Source: Scilla litardierei (taxonomy: Eukaryota > Streptophyta > Magnoliopsida > Asparagales > Asparagaceae). From it: DNA of 64,000 bases. The notes beneath the pieces are model-generated. The model worked only from the letters and a program-made list of their open reading frames with translations, ran no database searches and had not been told where the DNA came from. The DNA lies in the NCBI GenBank assembly GCA_030789695.1, contig CM061130.1:8609860-8673859 (forward strand), in the 5' to 3' direction. Both the position numbers and the translations under genes were made by a program. Shown here piece by piece: positions 45,400-58,736 of this stretch (its first letter is position 1; each line of letters opens with the position of its first letter).

Positions 45400-47626
45400 T
45401 GGGTGGGGGGGGGGGGAAGATGAAAGCTAAAATAATGTAAAACTGAGGGTTACTTTGGGTTAGACTTGGGGTTTTATTAGTATTAAATTAAAAAACGACA
45501 AGGTTCCGATAGATAGATGGTAGACGGTGATGATGTACCACCTAATAAGGTGACATCAAGACTATCTTTAGTAAAGGCCCATGAGCCCAGAAGCCAAGAC
45601 ATGCCTAGTAGATGCCTAACCTAGACGATGGAAGGCCCGTCATTGAAGAAATTATCAAAATACATCTTCATAAACTCTATATGTATATCCATCCCATTTG
45701 GAAAGAGGTGAGCTCATTCTCATTCTCATATCCTCTCTCATAAGTTCATATGTTCATTAATATTTCTCTTTGGCTCTTATTTAAGCATCCGACTGACGAG
45801 TTGAAACCGACGACGCACTTGGGTTCGACTCGTTAACGTGTTTGCTTGTTGTGTTGTGTGCAAGACACGTGGTAACCCTAAACATGTGGAGGGGAGTCAT
45901 TCGGATCAACTTGTGAGCTACAGCATCATTGCCGCCATCTATAGAAACACAAACACAGATATCGCCAAATATAACGCGTGAAACGCCCAGGAAAGGCCAC
46001 ATGTTAAAAAAGACGAGCATGCCAGCAACAACCATGAGAGATATGTGAATGGTGGCGAACAAGGCTTCCTGCCTCTACCATCGCCTGAGGGGGTACGTGA
46101 TGGTGAAAGCATTTAGCACTCTTCAGGGGTAGTTGTAGGGGCAATTCGTTACACTACAATATAGCTTGCCTAAATGCTGCACTAGCAAGCCTAGTATAAT
46201 ACCCAACATGCTACTCAACAGCAGCAAAACTAGAATGTTCCCAATCATGATGCATACTCACACTAATCATCCTAAAACCATCCTTGTCTTTCTTCTAGTC
46301 AACCTTAGGCTCCTAGTTTTCCACCTACAAGCCAAGGTGGAGATGGCATTCCAAGTATTAATTATAAAGTTGATGAATGTTTTTGAATGAGTTTGCTTAC
46401 TAGGACAAAATGGTGGATAAAAAGACGTCTGTAATTCTAAATGAATGAATGTGTGAGATGAGAGTTTGTGAAAATATTGGAGGTATAACTTTTGCATTAC
46501 AAACATGTTCACTGAGTAGATGGACGCATCAAATTCAGCTCCATGTGCCTCATTAGCGGATAGAAAATGATATGGGAATAATAGACCGATCTTAAGGTTG
46601 TGCCTGCTGGGTCCGATGACATGGCTCGATAAACAATGGGGTCAAAGATACAAGGTCCAACAATCATTATTTCACTAAAGGCATGTCAACCGGTGGTAGT
46701 CAAATCAACATCCACGTTAGACCGATTCTTGTTATTAATTGTCTTAATAACGAGCCCCAAGTCAGTAGTACAAAGCCCAAATAAGAATGAACACCAAAAT
46801 CAAGAGGTGTATAAAGTTTTCCATGCCAGAAAAAGGAAGAATCTATGTAACCTCATATGTTTCCTCTCTCTATCTTCTCATTTTGATTGTATTTAGCACT
46901 AAAAACTAATACACCCCTTGATTTGAGAATGTATATAGCACACATCTCATAAGGCCACATAAGGGCATGTTCCTTTGGTGGAATATGGGATTGTGGGAAG
47001 TTGTAGGTGTATGGAATCTTGGGAGAAGGAAAAGTGGTGTAGTGTGTTTCTTTGTTGGATAGTTGGATGGAAAGTGGAGTTGAAAATTTCATGTGGGACC
47101 CACTAAACTTTCTTGTGTTTCTTTGATTGAAGAAAGTTGGATGAATAAAGTGAGGTTGTGGAGTGTGGAGAACCTAGATAAGATTACCCCTAAATAAAAT
47201 CCTAAAAACTCACTAAAATAAATTAATCTGCTTAAATGCCCAAATTAATAAAGTTCAGCAAATTTAAGAAACCCCACTTCAGGAACAAAACGAAAACCCC
47301 AACTTCAAACTTAAAATTCTATCTTTCGGGGCGAAATTAAAAGCAGTCACCTTCCATTGAATTCGCAGAGAACCCGTTTCAGCAGGGACCTTCATCTCCT
47401 CTCTGATCCAAAAATTGCTTCCACAAGAGAAAGAAGAGTTCTTGACCTCCCTTCTCCCTTTCTATTTCCTTTATCTGTAGTAAGAAAATCAGTAAAAAAG
47501 CAAACTTCTTTTTGTTCCCAGCACTTTTTCTGTACCGAGAAGCTTGAGCTTCAAGTTTATTCCAAATCCTACACTGCTCCCAACAGCTACCCCGCCAAAT
47601 TACAGAAGTGCCCACGTCCCCGAAAT
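45400..47626. other. Intergenic sequence, no gene seen
   Basis: A run of about 14 G is at 45402-45416, just outside the MITE. A stretch starting GGGCATGTTCCTTTGGTGG near 46963 resembles the end of a small DNA transposon but a partner end was not identified. No supported gene. Confidence 0.4.
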
Positions 47627-47758
47627 ATTCGACGGCCCATGGCGGAGAGATGAACGAAGACGTTCGGTCTTGATTCCTTTGCGTATTCGACGGCCCACGG
47701 CGGAGAGATGAACGAAGACGTTCGGTCTTGATTCCTTTGCGTATTCAACGGCCCAAGT
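47627..47758. repeat. 58-bp tandem duplication
   Basis: Two nearly identical copies beginning ATTCGACGGCCCA at 47627 and 47685, plus the first ~14 bases of a third at 47743. Only a few substitutions (ATGG/ACGG, TCGA/TCAA) separate them, so the duplication is recent. Each copy contains GGCGGAGAGATGAACGAAG. Confidence 0.92.
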
Positions 47759-47802
47759 TAATTTTTAGGGTTTTCTCAAAATAGCAACAAGAAGAAACGA
47801 TA

Positions 47803-48285
47803 GTGATGGAGGAGGAAGCCCGATGTGAGGTGTTAATACCCCGTGGGACCCACAAAACCAAGAATCCAAGCGTAATCCCCGCAAAAACCCAGATAAAACG
47901 GGTTTTAGAATTTCTCAGCCATGCAAGCGCTAGCTACGCAAATAACCCCCCTCCAAAATCCACCAAAAGAACATACTTGAGGAACCCAGACGAAAAATTC
48001 AAGCAAACAGTGCGTGAATAGTGGGGTTTTCCCACTTTCTCGCCCAAAATCCATCAAAAGAACAGGCCCATAGCAGCAGCTAAACTGGGGAAGGAAGCAA
48101 CGGTGACGGTGTTTCACAGTTTAGCAGTGAAGGAGACTGCAATGTTCTTGCCAGAACTTAGTTCGCAAACCCTAAGAAATCTTGAAGCAAAGAGTGCAAG
48201 CTTGAGGACAGTTCAAATGCTCAAAGCAGTGGACGAGAAGGTAAGATCAAAGGAGCAGCCATTGGCCACGAATATACCCAAGTGA
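47803..48285 (+). other. Possible gene 5' end or gene fragment, unrecognised
   Basis: Two adjacent reading frames with gene-like composition. One (47803-48021) has VLEFLSHASASYANNPPPKS; the other (48103-48285) has LPELSSQTLRNLEAKSASLR, and its ...GAGAAGGTAAGA resembles a plant splice donor at about 48240. They lie just downstream of the tandem duplication in GC-richer DNA. I recognise no family and cannot show that this is expressed. Chance open frames remain possible. Confidence 0.25.
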
Positions 48286-51200
48286 ATATTGCTTCTCTTC
48301 CCATTTCAATTTCTCTTTCTCTTGCTTGTATTATGGTGTTGGGTTTCTAAGGTTGTAGTTTAAGGATTTTTATTCTCTTTTTCGCTTTTCTTGTATGTTT
48401 CTGCAAACTTTCTTGGGGGTTTTAGAAGATTTGGGTCCAAGATTTCTTCTTGGATGTTACTTAGGAGGGTTTTGCCTTTTCGTTATTGCTTCGGCCGAAA
48501 CCAAGTTTTCGAAGAAAGTATCAGCCCCTAGCAAAACTGGGGCGTGAATCAACTGAACGTATTAGTCTCAACCAAAACCTTTACCTGTGACACAAAGCTC
48601 ACTCGTAATCTTAGCAATTCAGACACAATTGATTTCTTTGCGCCAATTATTTTAAGGTTGTGAAACCCTTTTTTCATAGTTAGAGAATATGACGTGATCT
48701 TCCATTTAGAAGTCTTCTAAGAATCAAGAAGACAATCGGCATGTAGTTTTGTATAAAAGAGAGAATTTTCTTTTGCTTTCATATTTTTCTTGGGAGATTA
48801 TCATTAACTATATAAAACAAATAAAAATGATGACTTTCGGATAAAAAATTTCATTAAACAATTTGTAATAAGAACATTTAAATAACATACGTTGTTTAAC
48901 TATTAAAGTTCTTCCCATGGTTTCCTTAGAGTAATAAGAACTTTGTCCACAATCCATGGTACTCTTAAAATCAAATAATGCCCTCTTTCTTCTCATAACA
49001 AAGGCATTTTACTTTTTTTTAAATTTATTTTTTAATATGTATAGGACATTTAAATTCTATCTAGTCCAATTATTTATCTAATCTATCTAATCTATCTAAA
49101 ACTTGCTATTTTCAATTAAGAAATTTAACTAAATAATATGAATAATTAATGTGAATGTCAATCATCATTCACCGCATAAGAATCATACTTATTCTTTAAC
49201 ATTATTCTTCTCCAATCTCTCATAATAAGTATCCTAAACCCTTTATCTCAAAAAGTTTTAATTTCACCCAAAACAAGTCTCGTACCTCCAAAAGGAGGTC
49301 AATATTTTCATCTTTGATATTTATTGTTGCATTTCAATTTTTGGGGTTTGACTTTCTTTTGAGTCAAGTGAACTTTTTCTTTTGAAACACTTATTTACAT
49401 ATTTTATTTGTGTAATTCTTAAGTGTATATTATTTGTAATTTTGTATATGTCAATATCTATACAACATTCAAGTAACACTCTATATGGGATTTTCTTATT
49501 TACTGTTCTCTTTCATAGCCATGGTGTTTATCCATTGAAATTCTTTTACTGTAATTTAATGTAATTTAATATGTTTGTGCAATTTTTCTTGTTCTATTTA
49601 TTGGTAAAAAATTCATCAAATAACTCAAGTAGAGATTCTTATGGTTTCCCTTAGTTTGGGGAAAAACAACTCTACTTATTTTATTTATAATTATTTTATG
49701 TTTTATTGTTTTTCATAAACAATTTATTAGAATTATTGAACAAATTAATAGTTTAACTAATCCCATTTGGAGTTCCTTCACCACATGTTATTCACATATG
49801 GGACACCTTTAAGATTATATTAATCTAAAAATAGTTTCATGTTCATTCAAGGTTTTTTAACCAAATCAAATTTAAAAATAATTAATTAATGATGAATCCC
49901 TCTATTATTTGTGTGATCCTTTTAGAATTCCATGGAAATGAAAATAAGTTCACATATATGCTTTTCTTTTGGATGTGCAAACAATATAATGTGAATCATA
50001 TTCTCATAGCTACCTCTAAGACAACATATATGTGAATCATATTCTAATGTGAATCATATTCACTTTAGTTAGGTTATCTTCCAGAGAAATGAAGTGAAAA
50101 TTAATGGTTAAATGGCTATGTAAATTAATAATTTTATTACAACCGTGCTACAATGAGATTTTTGGGATAATGTCTATTAAAGGTAATCATAAAAACACAT
50201 TTAAAGCAGAAGATAGTTTTTTACAATCCAGGAAGTTTTAGAATTTAATATAAAAAGAAGGCTTTGCTATCTTTCGTCAACGGCAAGCAGATAGCATATG
50301 GCGGGTACAACCAGTGGAAAATTTTATTGTAGTAAAAATTAATTTAGATTGTAGGTGGTATTTCCCTAGTTGTCAAAGCTTAGCCAATAATTTATTGAAT
50401 GTCAATGGCAAGAAATGGTCGTAAACATCTTTATACATATTATTATATAATATATTGATTTTTAAAAAGGAAGCCTCCACTTTATTTTTAAATTTCTAGC
50501 AAAATTTAAAGTATTTTGGAAACCCTCTGGCATACCGCATTGTGTTACCTCATCACTTAAAAGAGTTTTCCATTAAAAAAGATTTCAATCATAGATGAAT
50601 TAAAAAATTAGGAGTTTGGTCAAGTTAAAAAGAAAACATATCAAATTAGAATTCATTTATGACTATTGAGATAGTTAGAATTGGATGATTAATTTGGAAA
50701 TCTCCATAAAATTCTTATAAATATTCTAGCCAATACATATTTACATTTCGCCAAACTATTTCATTCATCCTTTACCCAAATCTTTTGGTTAAATTTCACA
50801 AAAATTGAACAAAATAATTCTCAGATCTCACCCGAGTTGTAATTTTTTATTTAAGAATTAACGCCAATAACTTAGCTTCAAAATAATAATTATAAATATA
50901 TCTATGATTATAATTATTTTTGTTTAGTTGTTATATCTTCAAACGATTATGCAATGCATAGGAATTTGCTTGTGTATCGTAAATTTATAAGTATAAATAA
51001 AATTCATACCATAATAATTGTAAATCCAAAATGTAAACTTAAAACAATCCCAAAATGAAACCGTTCATATTCATATGTGAAACTATATAATATGTTAGTA
51101 CAAAACAAGCAAGCCTTCATTTTTTATGATTATATTAAAAAATCACGCCTCCTATTTCACAGGAATTGAAATGTTCTAGTTAGCGGTTTACTTTAGTAGA

Positions 51201-51834
51201 ATTATTTATTATAATGATTATAAAATTATTTACCATTACAATATTTTTATTTTTATTTGTTATCTTCAACAACTGTGCATCACACATGTATTTGCTTGTA
51301 AACCTGGACAGATAGCATCAATATCTGCAATCAACATATAAAGTTAATCTATATAAAGAAGGAAGCAGAGAAGCTCATTTTCTGGAATTCGTTTCCTTTA
51401 GTAGCAAGACTTAGCCTGTTATCTGGGTTTCAAGAGGTAATGTCTGATTTCAACAAGGTTTATTTCAAAAAAAGAAAGAGGAGAATAAACTCGGATGTCA
51501 TTGCAAGTGAAATATAATATATTCACTTGTTAGGATAACTAGTTGAATGAGATTGCAGTACCTTCAATCTATCTGCTTGTATATAGCAGTTCATTGTAAC
51601 ACTAATTAACATTCAAAGAATGAATAAGATAAGAACCAATTTAATTCACTGCAAAGAAAAATTAAGTGCACTTTTATATCGTTACCAATGGGTTAATTAA
51701 AAAGAAAAAAACTTTTAAGACAAAAGTTCATAGAAAACAGCCTATAGCACGAGTAAAAATTAAATGGAATCATAACAAACCCCTCACATCAATAATACTA
51801 ACCTACAAGATTAAGAAATGCTTCTTTCATTTGA
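48286..51834. other. AT-rich intergenic region 3' of the CP31-like gene
   Basis: Strongly AT-rich with no supported gene or RNA. The end nearest 51834 must hold the 3' untranslated region of the minus-strand gene; its polyadenylation site was not identified. Confidence 0.5.
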
Positions 51835-51897
51835 TCAGAAGGAGCGTCGTGGTCTTTCCTCGGCAACATTTACTCTAAGAGCCCGACCATCCAGACT
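51835..51897 (-). CDS. CP31: CP31-like chloroplast RNA-binding protein, last exon
   Basis: The final coding exon: 20 codons plus TGA, reading SLDGRALRVNVAEERPRRSF. It completes the last beta strand of RRM2 (RALRVNVAEE) and the short basic tail typical of the chloroplast 28-33 kDa ribonucleoproteins. The acceptor is TTTGTTACAG on the minus strand at 51898, and the phase is 0, fitting the preceding exon that ends ALDGQ. The stop codon is at 51837-51835. Confidence 0.92.
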   Translation of the reverse strand, partial: SLDGRALRVNVAEERPRRSF

Positions 51898-54830
51898 CTG
51901 TAACAAACCAACATAACATGCATGTAAGAAGTTAAGAACATGATGACTCCAAAAGAAATATCACTACAATTATTTTTCTCCAAATGTAGATGAAAACCAT
52001 GTTATCAACGTAAGTGCATGAGTACATGATTTTATGGATGTCTTGAATCCTTTATTTCTACTTAATTTTTCTTAACCAAAATGGCAGCCTGTAATCGAAC
52101 CTAGGAACTCCATAATCTGATTGTAAACCTGCTTTACAATGTTTCTTTGTGATGCAAATATAAGGTTTAGAATCGATATACTTTAGGCATGACTTGGAAG
52201 CACAAAAGAATGAAAAAAGAAACAAGGAACACTAATGTGAAGAAACAGACAGAGAAGTTCCGAATTTCCCATTACATTGCACTTTCCAATCATACTATGA
52301 ATTTTGCTATCTGATACCTATACAAATGCAAGAGAAGCGTTATGCTGCTAAGCTTCTGTTTGGTTAGCTGCAGCTGCAGCTACAACTGCAACAGCTGCAG
52401 CTGTCTGCAGCTACAACTGCAACAGCTGGAACTTCTTGCAGCAAGAGCTGCAGCTAAAATAACCATGTCTCCTGTTGTAGCAGTTAGATGGTATTAAAAA
52501 AATAAAATCTTGCCATTGCTGTACCAGCCAATCTTGTGTTTTCTATCAATGCAATACACCAAACACCGAAGTTGGAGTACCAGCTGCAGGTTGCTAAACC
52601 ATAAAAACATGATTGCACTCCGACTGCAGGAATAAAGGTTACAATCTATGATATGCAGATATGTAAGATAATTCTCCCAACAATCTATGATTTTCATGAT
52701 CAACACATCTAGACACAAAAAGTGTGTCCTCCCTTGTCGAACGCTTACAAAGATGTACATTACTTGTACCTTTAAAAATGTATTACATGATGCATGTTAT
52801 GCCTCTTTTGACCAAAGATATTACTTTACATATTTTTCTATTAAAATTAAATGCTTTATTATATGAATGTAAACCTTATATATCACACGATACATAGTTA
52901 GATATATGCAGAAAAATATAGATATGTAGCCGTGTTCTTTGAGAATGGGGTATATAAGGTGTCGTAACCGACACCCCCATCTCCATGTCAAAGTGTGACA
53001 CACATGCCAATGCCTACAAACCATAGGCTACAATGCAGTTGGAGGTAGTGCAGGTCCAACTACATAGAAAAAATAAGTGAAAGCAGGATAGCATGCCGAC
53101 TTATCAAAATACAAGCTAAGTGATAATATATGGATGCAGAACTACAGTTCACTTAAGTGAATAGCGTTGGTGTTAATTGAAATATGCCATGATATGTAGG
53201 AAATGTTGCCAAACAGAAAAATGGTGTGCCTAAGCGTATCGAACACAACACGAGACATCGTGAACCATAAAAAATATTTATAAACTGATATATGTTCTTC
53301 CGCTCTTCGCAAAAGCTAATTGTTTTATTGGTCATTTTACTAAAATTAGGGTCTTGCAAACCAAAATGCATATTTATGTATTAAATATGCATATATCCAA
53401 AAGAAATATACCAATATAGCCACATCCTCGTATATACTATTTGGACAAGTGCCATGTATGACACTTCGTGCCCATGGCAGAGCCCTATACTCATGTCTGG
53501 CTCCTAATCATAGGAACAATGGGACTGTAATCCAATTTGAAATAAAGACAGACTTCAGCTATTGAAGAATAATGCAACTTTTGGTGTGTCCAACGGAATG
53601 TTATCCATCACATGCAGTGTTGAGGATAACAAAATTGGGAATGAATTGAGTTTCAGATGTTTAGGAAAAATAGAAAATACAAGGAAAATAGCAAAATGAA
53701 AAAAAGTTGATAAGAGAATAATGGATAAACAGCACAATTCCATTAGATTTTTGATATTTTTTCAAGTTTTGATGCTTTAGGATTGATCTACACATCCTAA
53801 AAGTCACAACACACCAAAAATCAAGTGAACCCTAGCTTATCTGGCCATCAATCGGATCGTTGAAAAAAGTTATGTTATCATGTAAAACTGTTGAATTTGT
53901 AAAGTTACGATCGACGATCATATAGGCTAGTATTCACGTGAATTTTGGTGTTATGATTTTAGTATATGTAGATCACTTTCAAAGCATCAAAACTTAAGCA
54001 AATATCAAAACCAGGATTGTGCTGCAACGCATGAAGTTTCCTGCGATAACGGTACATATTCATTATTCTCACATGGTAATTATCCATATTGTTTAAAAGC
54101 AATAGATATACTCTACCATCCATGATATGATCCCACCTAACAATTAGGGAATTGGAAACTAACAATGCAAATAAGAAATTAATAAATCATAAAAACCAAA
54201 TTAAACATCAGTAGAAAACATAGTGCTCCTTTCTATTATAATGAAAAAATACTTTAGGGACTGCTCAATTTGACTAATTTGGTTTCAATTTGGTATCGCG
54301 GCTGTTTTCACCATTTACTTTGTATATGATAAATAATACAACAATAAGTTTATTTCTGTTATGAGACTTTGAAAACTAAAAGGAGGACAAAATTCCAAAC
54401 AATTAGTAAAAAGTATTGGTTCAATATGGAAAAGCCCCTATACTTACTTATTTTACTTACATGTGCATTGTGCACTTGCCAAATATCTGGTACGTATATT
54501 ATCCAAAATAAAGCCGGGGGCTTAAGTGCCCAGAGAGGCTACCATTAAACCTGTGGCTAAAATCAGGCTTTACACGGACTTCTAGAAAAAAGAAACTTGT
54601 GTGTATCAAGTATGAAAATACTAAAGCCCCTATTGGGAAATTTACTTACTGCCGACCCAAGGGCTAAAACACAGAAGCCTGCATGCACCCTCTTTTCATG
54701 TCATGCAACCTTTGGGTAGATTCCCAATGAACATGATAAATATTACCCTATCAGCAATTTCAGTGTTTATAACCAGCATACACTTTGTTATTAAAAATCA
54801 CAATTGAAATGATGGTGGAATTTAAGGCAC
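51898..54830 (-). other. Intron 2.9 kb of the CP31-like gene
   Basis: Lies between the RRM2 exon and the last exon. The donor is GTGCCT, weak against the plant consensus GTAAGT; the acceptor is TTACAG. A CAGCTG-rich repeat lies at about 52365-52458. Retention would add only two codons (VP) before a stop, removing the last RRM2 strand. No other gene was seen inside. Confidence 0.8.
52365..52458. repeat. CAGCTG-rich short repeat
   Basis: Repeats of AGCTGCAGCTGCAGCT and CTACAACTGCAACAGCTG, with a similar inverted stretch AGCTGCAGCTAAAATAACC at the end. It may be a small decayed DNA transposon, but borders and target duplication were not established. Confidence 0.5.
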
Positions 54831-55112
54831 CTGTCCATCCAGAGCAGCAATTGCATCATCCAATTCAGTTTGTGTGGCCATCGTCACAAAGCCAAACCCA
54901 CGAGAACGTCCAGTCTCTCTGTCAAAGACAACCCTTGCACTCGACACTTTGCCATGTTCACTGAAGACCTGTTCCAAACGAGCATCATCCACTTGCCACG
55001 GCAAATTTCCAACATAAATCCTGAGAGAAGGCTCAAACTCTCGTGCAGGTCTGTCCGGGCGGGACCCCCTGGGAGCTGCCTTATTTACAGTCAGAAGTCT
55101 GCCATTGACATC
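54831..55112 (-). CDS. CP31: CP31-like protein, linker and RRM2 exon
   Basis: 94 codons in phase 0. They begin [20 protein letters not shown], the last strand of RRM1 and the linker. RRM2 follows with RNP2 (RIYVGNLPW, about residues 33-41 of the exon) and RNP1 (RGFGFVTM, about 72-79), ending AIAALDGQ. These features closely match plant CP31A/CP31B, nucleus-encoded chloroplast proteins that bind organellar mRNAs and support RNA editing and stability. The aromatic residues of RNP1 and RNP2 that contact RNA are present. The acceptor is GGGGCAG before GATGTC. Nothing suggests decay. Assignment to CP31 rather than CP29/CP33 rests on the linker and [18 protein letters not shown] in the upstream exon. 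Confidence 0.95.
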
Positions 55113-55911
55113 CTGCCCCAATGCACCAAGGATTTCAAACCATAACCAAAATGCAGTATGATTATAAAATGTACTCTAATAATTTTAAGCACCAAATCAT
55201 TTCTTTATAGATTTCTATGGATACATGATATGAAGTGGAAACATATTAATAGGTCAGATGATATGTGTACCCACAATTTCTATGCTCGAAAAATGTCTCT
55301 GTGTCATCAAGACAGCAACCCTAACGTATAATCACATATGATTAAAGAATTAGTTGTTAGTGGCGAGGTTGAAGTGACTGTTATTCTGAAACTTAAAACA
55401 TCAAGCTTCTCCTACCCTGAGAGCTATTCATATTGTATATTCCAATGAAATCAGGAGGTTTGATGTAGAAACATATTTTGCAACCATTACTCATTAGGAA
55501 TTGAAATACAGAGTGTACAGCAATGCAGGGAGCGTATATAATACCTACACTACAGAAGATGCTCAACTCAAGAAACGTGTGGGCAGCTGGCCGTTTTCCA
55601 TTTCTCTCTTTTAATTTCCATGTGAGTTAGCCTCTCCTATTTACCATGTGCTCCCCACATTTGCTCCCTTCTTGGCATTGTATACCTAAGCTCCAGAAAA
55701 ATATCAAACAGTAAACGTTTGCATCTCATTTTAGGTTTTTAAGTCCTATGTATGTATCTTCCTCAACATTTCGCCAACTTCTATCTCTAAGAAAAATCTT
55801 CTCATTAAAATTCAAAAAAAAAATATTTATATCTTTCTATATATCCATATCGTGATTCCTCAAGCAAACCAAAAGATTAAGATGAATTAATGTGGATGCT
55901 CAAAAAAATAC

Positions 55912-58478
55912 GGATAAGAAAGTATATGGTTTTAGTGGAAGAAATTTAGGGATTTGGGGGGGAGAAGATTTTTATAGATCAAAGAGGAATTACAAGATAA
56001 TTAGTTCCAATTAGAGAGAAACCCCCTCTCCCTCCTACCCTTTGATTTGAGATAAAGGCCTAAATCTCCCTAAGATCTAAACTATTCTACTCCTATTCTT
56101 ATCTACTCAATGTTCTTCTTCAATTTTCAACATACGAACTAGCACTAACCCTCCCCCACTATATAAAGGGCTGATTTTTCAATAATTACAAAGATGCCCT
56201 CGACTCCCAAAATAACAAAATTAACACTAGTAGTGTGGCCGTCCCCCATTTCCAACACTACTCTGTCCCCAATGAACCACATTGTACTCAAAGTGGTGCA
56301 TAAATCGTAGATGCACTACTCCAGATGTGAGTGCTCGTCCCCACCTGACTCCTCTCTAGTAGCGACGTCCTCCTCTTCTTCGATGATTAGTACCTACAGT
56401 GCATGATCCCGACAATGATGTCCCAGCACAAATCTCTCGTCACAGCGGTAGCATAACCTCTTGCAATACCTGTCCAGGATCTCCTTCTGTAAGATACTTG
56501 TACTTACCGTCCGTTGGATGCTTGCCGCTCTTTTCATGTGTTGTCTGGACTTTCGCTGGCTAGGGATTCTGGGTCTCCTCGGCACCCGAGTGCAGAATGT
56601 GGCCCTGCTATTCACTCAGTTAGACCGATGTTCTACGATAAGCATGTCATCAACCAATTAGGCCAACTCCATCATCTCCATCAATCCACTCGGGCTCTGT
56701 AAGTAAAGCTTACCTCGGATGTCATGCATGAGTCTTTCATGAAGCTCCCCTCCAACGTCGCCTTGGGAATCCCCATCACCCGACCTGCAACCGTCTCGAA
56801 TCTCTCTCTGTAGTCCCGAACTGTGCCATCTTCCGAAGGGCAAGGAGTTGCTCGTGTAAATCTCCAACCTAGGTATCACGTAATCGGTCCAACAAGTCTT
56901 CCTTAAACTCCTCCCAAGAACGCACTCGCTGTCACTATACCCTCCACAGATACTTGGTTAACGCAATTTCTTCTAAGCAGATGTCGACCGCCCATAGTTT
57001 CTCCTCTTCAGTCAAGCGATTTATCGCGAAGTATCTCTTCGCACGGTAAAGGGATCCTCCCTTTTGAATACTGACAACTTCAGCTTCTAGACCCTAATCT
57101 CGATGCCAAATATCTCCTGCCCTGCTCTCCTCCTTGGCTGGCCAAAAGGCAAATGCTGGCAGGTAGCCTGCTGTGCACCAAGGTCTCCCCACAGGCCTTC
57201 TTCTGCTCCAATGTCGTACCCTGAGTCGCCATCACCCAGCCTGGACATCTGTCGTTTTCAGCAAAGCCCTTGTAGTCATCCTCAATCACCGCCTCCCCAA
57301 GTGTACGGGCCGCAACTCGCAGTCCGTCGCTAAGCCCCCAGAGGCCCGCCCGAAATCATCCCAAGGAACGTGGGGGCCCCGGTCTCTGTTCCAGATCCCA
57401 TTGTCTCAATGCGTCCCAAAAAAGGGGACACCGTCCTTGGATGTCAGCAGGGGGACGCGACCATGTCGAGGGTCCAAAGAAGGGCCGTCGAGCCCTAAGT
57501 AGGGCCGCACAGCTCCTGCTACTACGCCCAGGGGCGGCAAAGCCTCGGAGGCTGTGCTCAAGGTTCACGAGGCCTAGGGGATCTGCTAGGGGGGCCGCGA
57601 GCCCCAGGCTACACCGTCAAGGGCCGCAAGCCACAACCTACTATGCCCAGGGGTCGTGAGGCTCTGGGGAGCTCAGCCAGGGGCCGCGAGCCTCTGGCGG
57701 CTGTATCCAGGGCTCGCGACGGCCCTGGGTGGTTCCCATGGTTTGTCGACCCCAGGACTTGGTTAGAGGGATGGTGCACCCCTCCTATCGGTGATAGTTG
57801 CCTTCCACATGAGTGGGGGAGTTGGGCTCCCACTTTTGCAAATCTTTATCCTCCCCCGGTGGTTCGCCCGTGAAGATCCTAATTTTACCATTCCCCTTAT
57901 CCAAAGCTTATTCATTTCTCATCCAATCTTCATTAGGGACTACATCTTCTCTCTGCTCTGGATTTGATGGGCTCCTCCCTTTAGATCTAAGGCTTCTATT
58001 CATCTCTTCAATTTTTTCATTAGGGTTTCCATAGCTGCACCAATTTGAAGGTTAATTTGGGTTGAGATCTGATTTGAGAGTCTCTTCCATCGTTATAATA
58101 CTCACATCCATCAATGAGAACTTTCCTTTATCGATCTCTTGATCTCCTCGATCTTCTCCCTCAATCTTACTCCCGCCATGACGATATAGGCTCTGATACC
58201 AATTTGATAGGAAAGTCTAGGATTTTGGTGGAAGGAATTTAAGGATTTGGGAGAAGAAGATTTTTATATATCTAAGAGGAATTACAAGATAATTGGTTAC
58301 AATTAGAGAGGAAACCACTCTCCTAGCCTTTGATTTGGGATAAAGGCCTAAAACTCCCCAAGATTTAAACTATTCTACTTTTATTCTTCTCTACTCAATA
58401 TTCTTCTTCAATTTTCAACATAAGAACTAGCGATAACCCTCCCCCACTATATAAAGGGCTGATTTGCCCATAATTATG
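55912..58478 (-). mobile_element. Gag-only Gypsy-like LTR element in the intron
   Basis: Direct repeats of about 275 bp (55912-56190 and 58205-58478) enclose about 2 kb. On the minus strand the right repeat is followed by TTGGTATCAGAGCC, a clear tRNA-Met primer site, then an ATG at 58179. Each LTR has TATATAG-like sequence (CCCACTATATAAAGGGC on plus). The internal part has only gag-like sequence and no RT or integrase, so it is a non-autonomous element of the TR-GAG kind. It has the same orientation as the host gene. No clear target duplication was found. Confidence 0.82.
56394..58179 (-). pseudogene. Gypsy gag remnant with zinc knuckle
   Basis: Starts MAGVRLREKIEEIKRSIK at 58179 and stops after 22 codons. 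Further down, stretches near 56890-56660 resemble gag (helical capsid part, LYLQSPSGLMEMMELA), and a knuckle-like CYRCDERFVLGHHC lies near 56460-56418, as in gag of chromovirus-type Gypsy elements. The middle (57100-57850) is GC-rich with repeated AGGGCCGCNAGCC-like units and does not read as gag. Multiple stops and shifts make it inactive. Confidence 0.65.
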
Positions 58479-58736
58479 ATAATAACCCTTTCGCATTATT
58501 CCAATGGTTCATTTTATACATTTCCTTCCCTCTTTCTTTTTTCTTCTTTTTTTTCAATTAAACTGATTAGAATATAGTAATAGATGTGACAATAAACATT
58601 AAAAGCAATGTAGGCTAAATGCCAATTTTCATATGTATTCGTAATGATTGCTGCCAAGTGAATAATGTAAAGCACATAAGCTATTTGTTTTTCAATCTGA
58701 GAAAATCCAAAATTTGTGTTGAATCATTTTTGTGCA

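Noticed and set aside
46963..47170. Further small DNA transposon
   Set aside because: One end looks transposon-like (GGGCATGTTCCTTTGG) but no inverted partner or duplication was found.
57103..57873. GC-rich open frames on both strands in the intronic element
   Set aside because: Low complexity, overlapping frames and repeated AGGGCCGC-like units; no family resemblance.
55907..58483. Target-site duplication of the intronic gag-only element
   Set aside because: The bases outside the two LTRs (AATAC and ATAAT) do not match; borders may have decayed.
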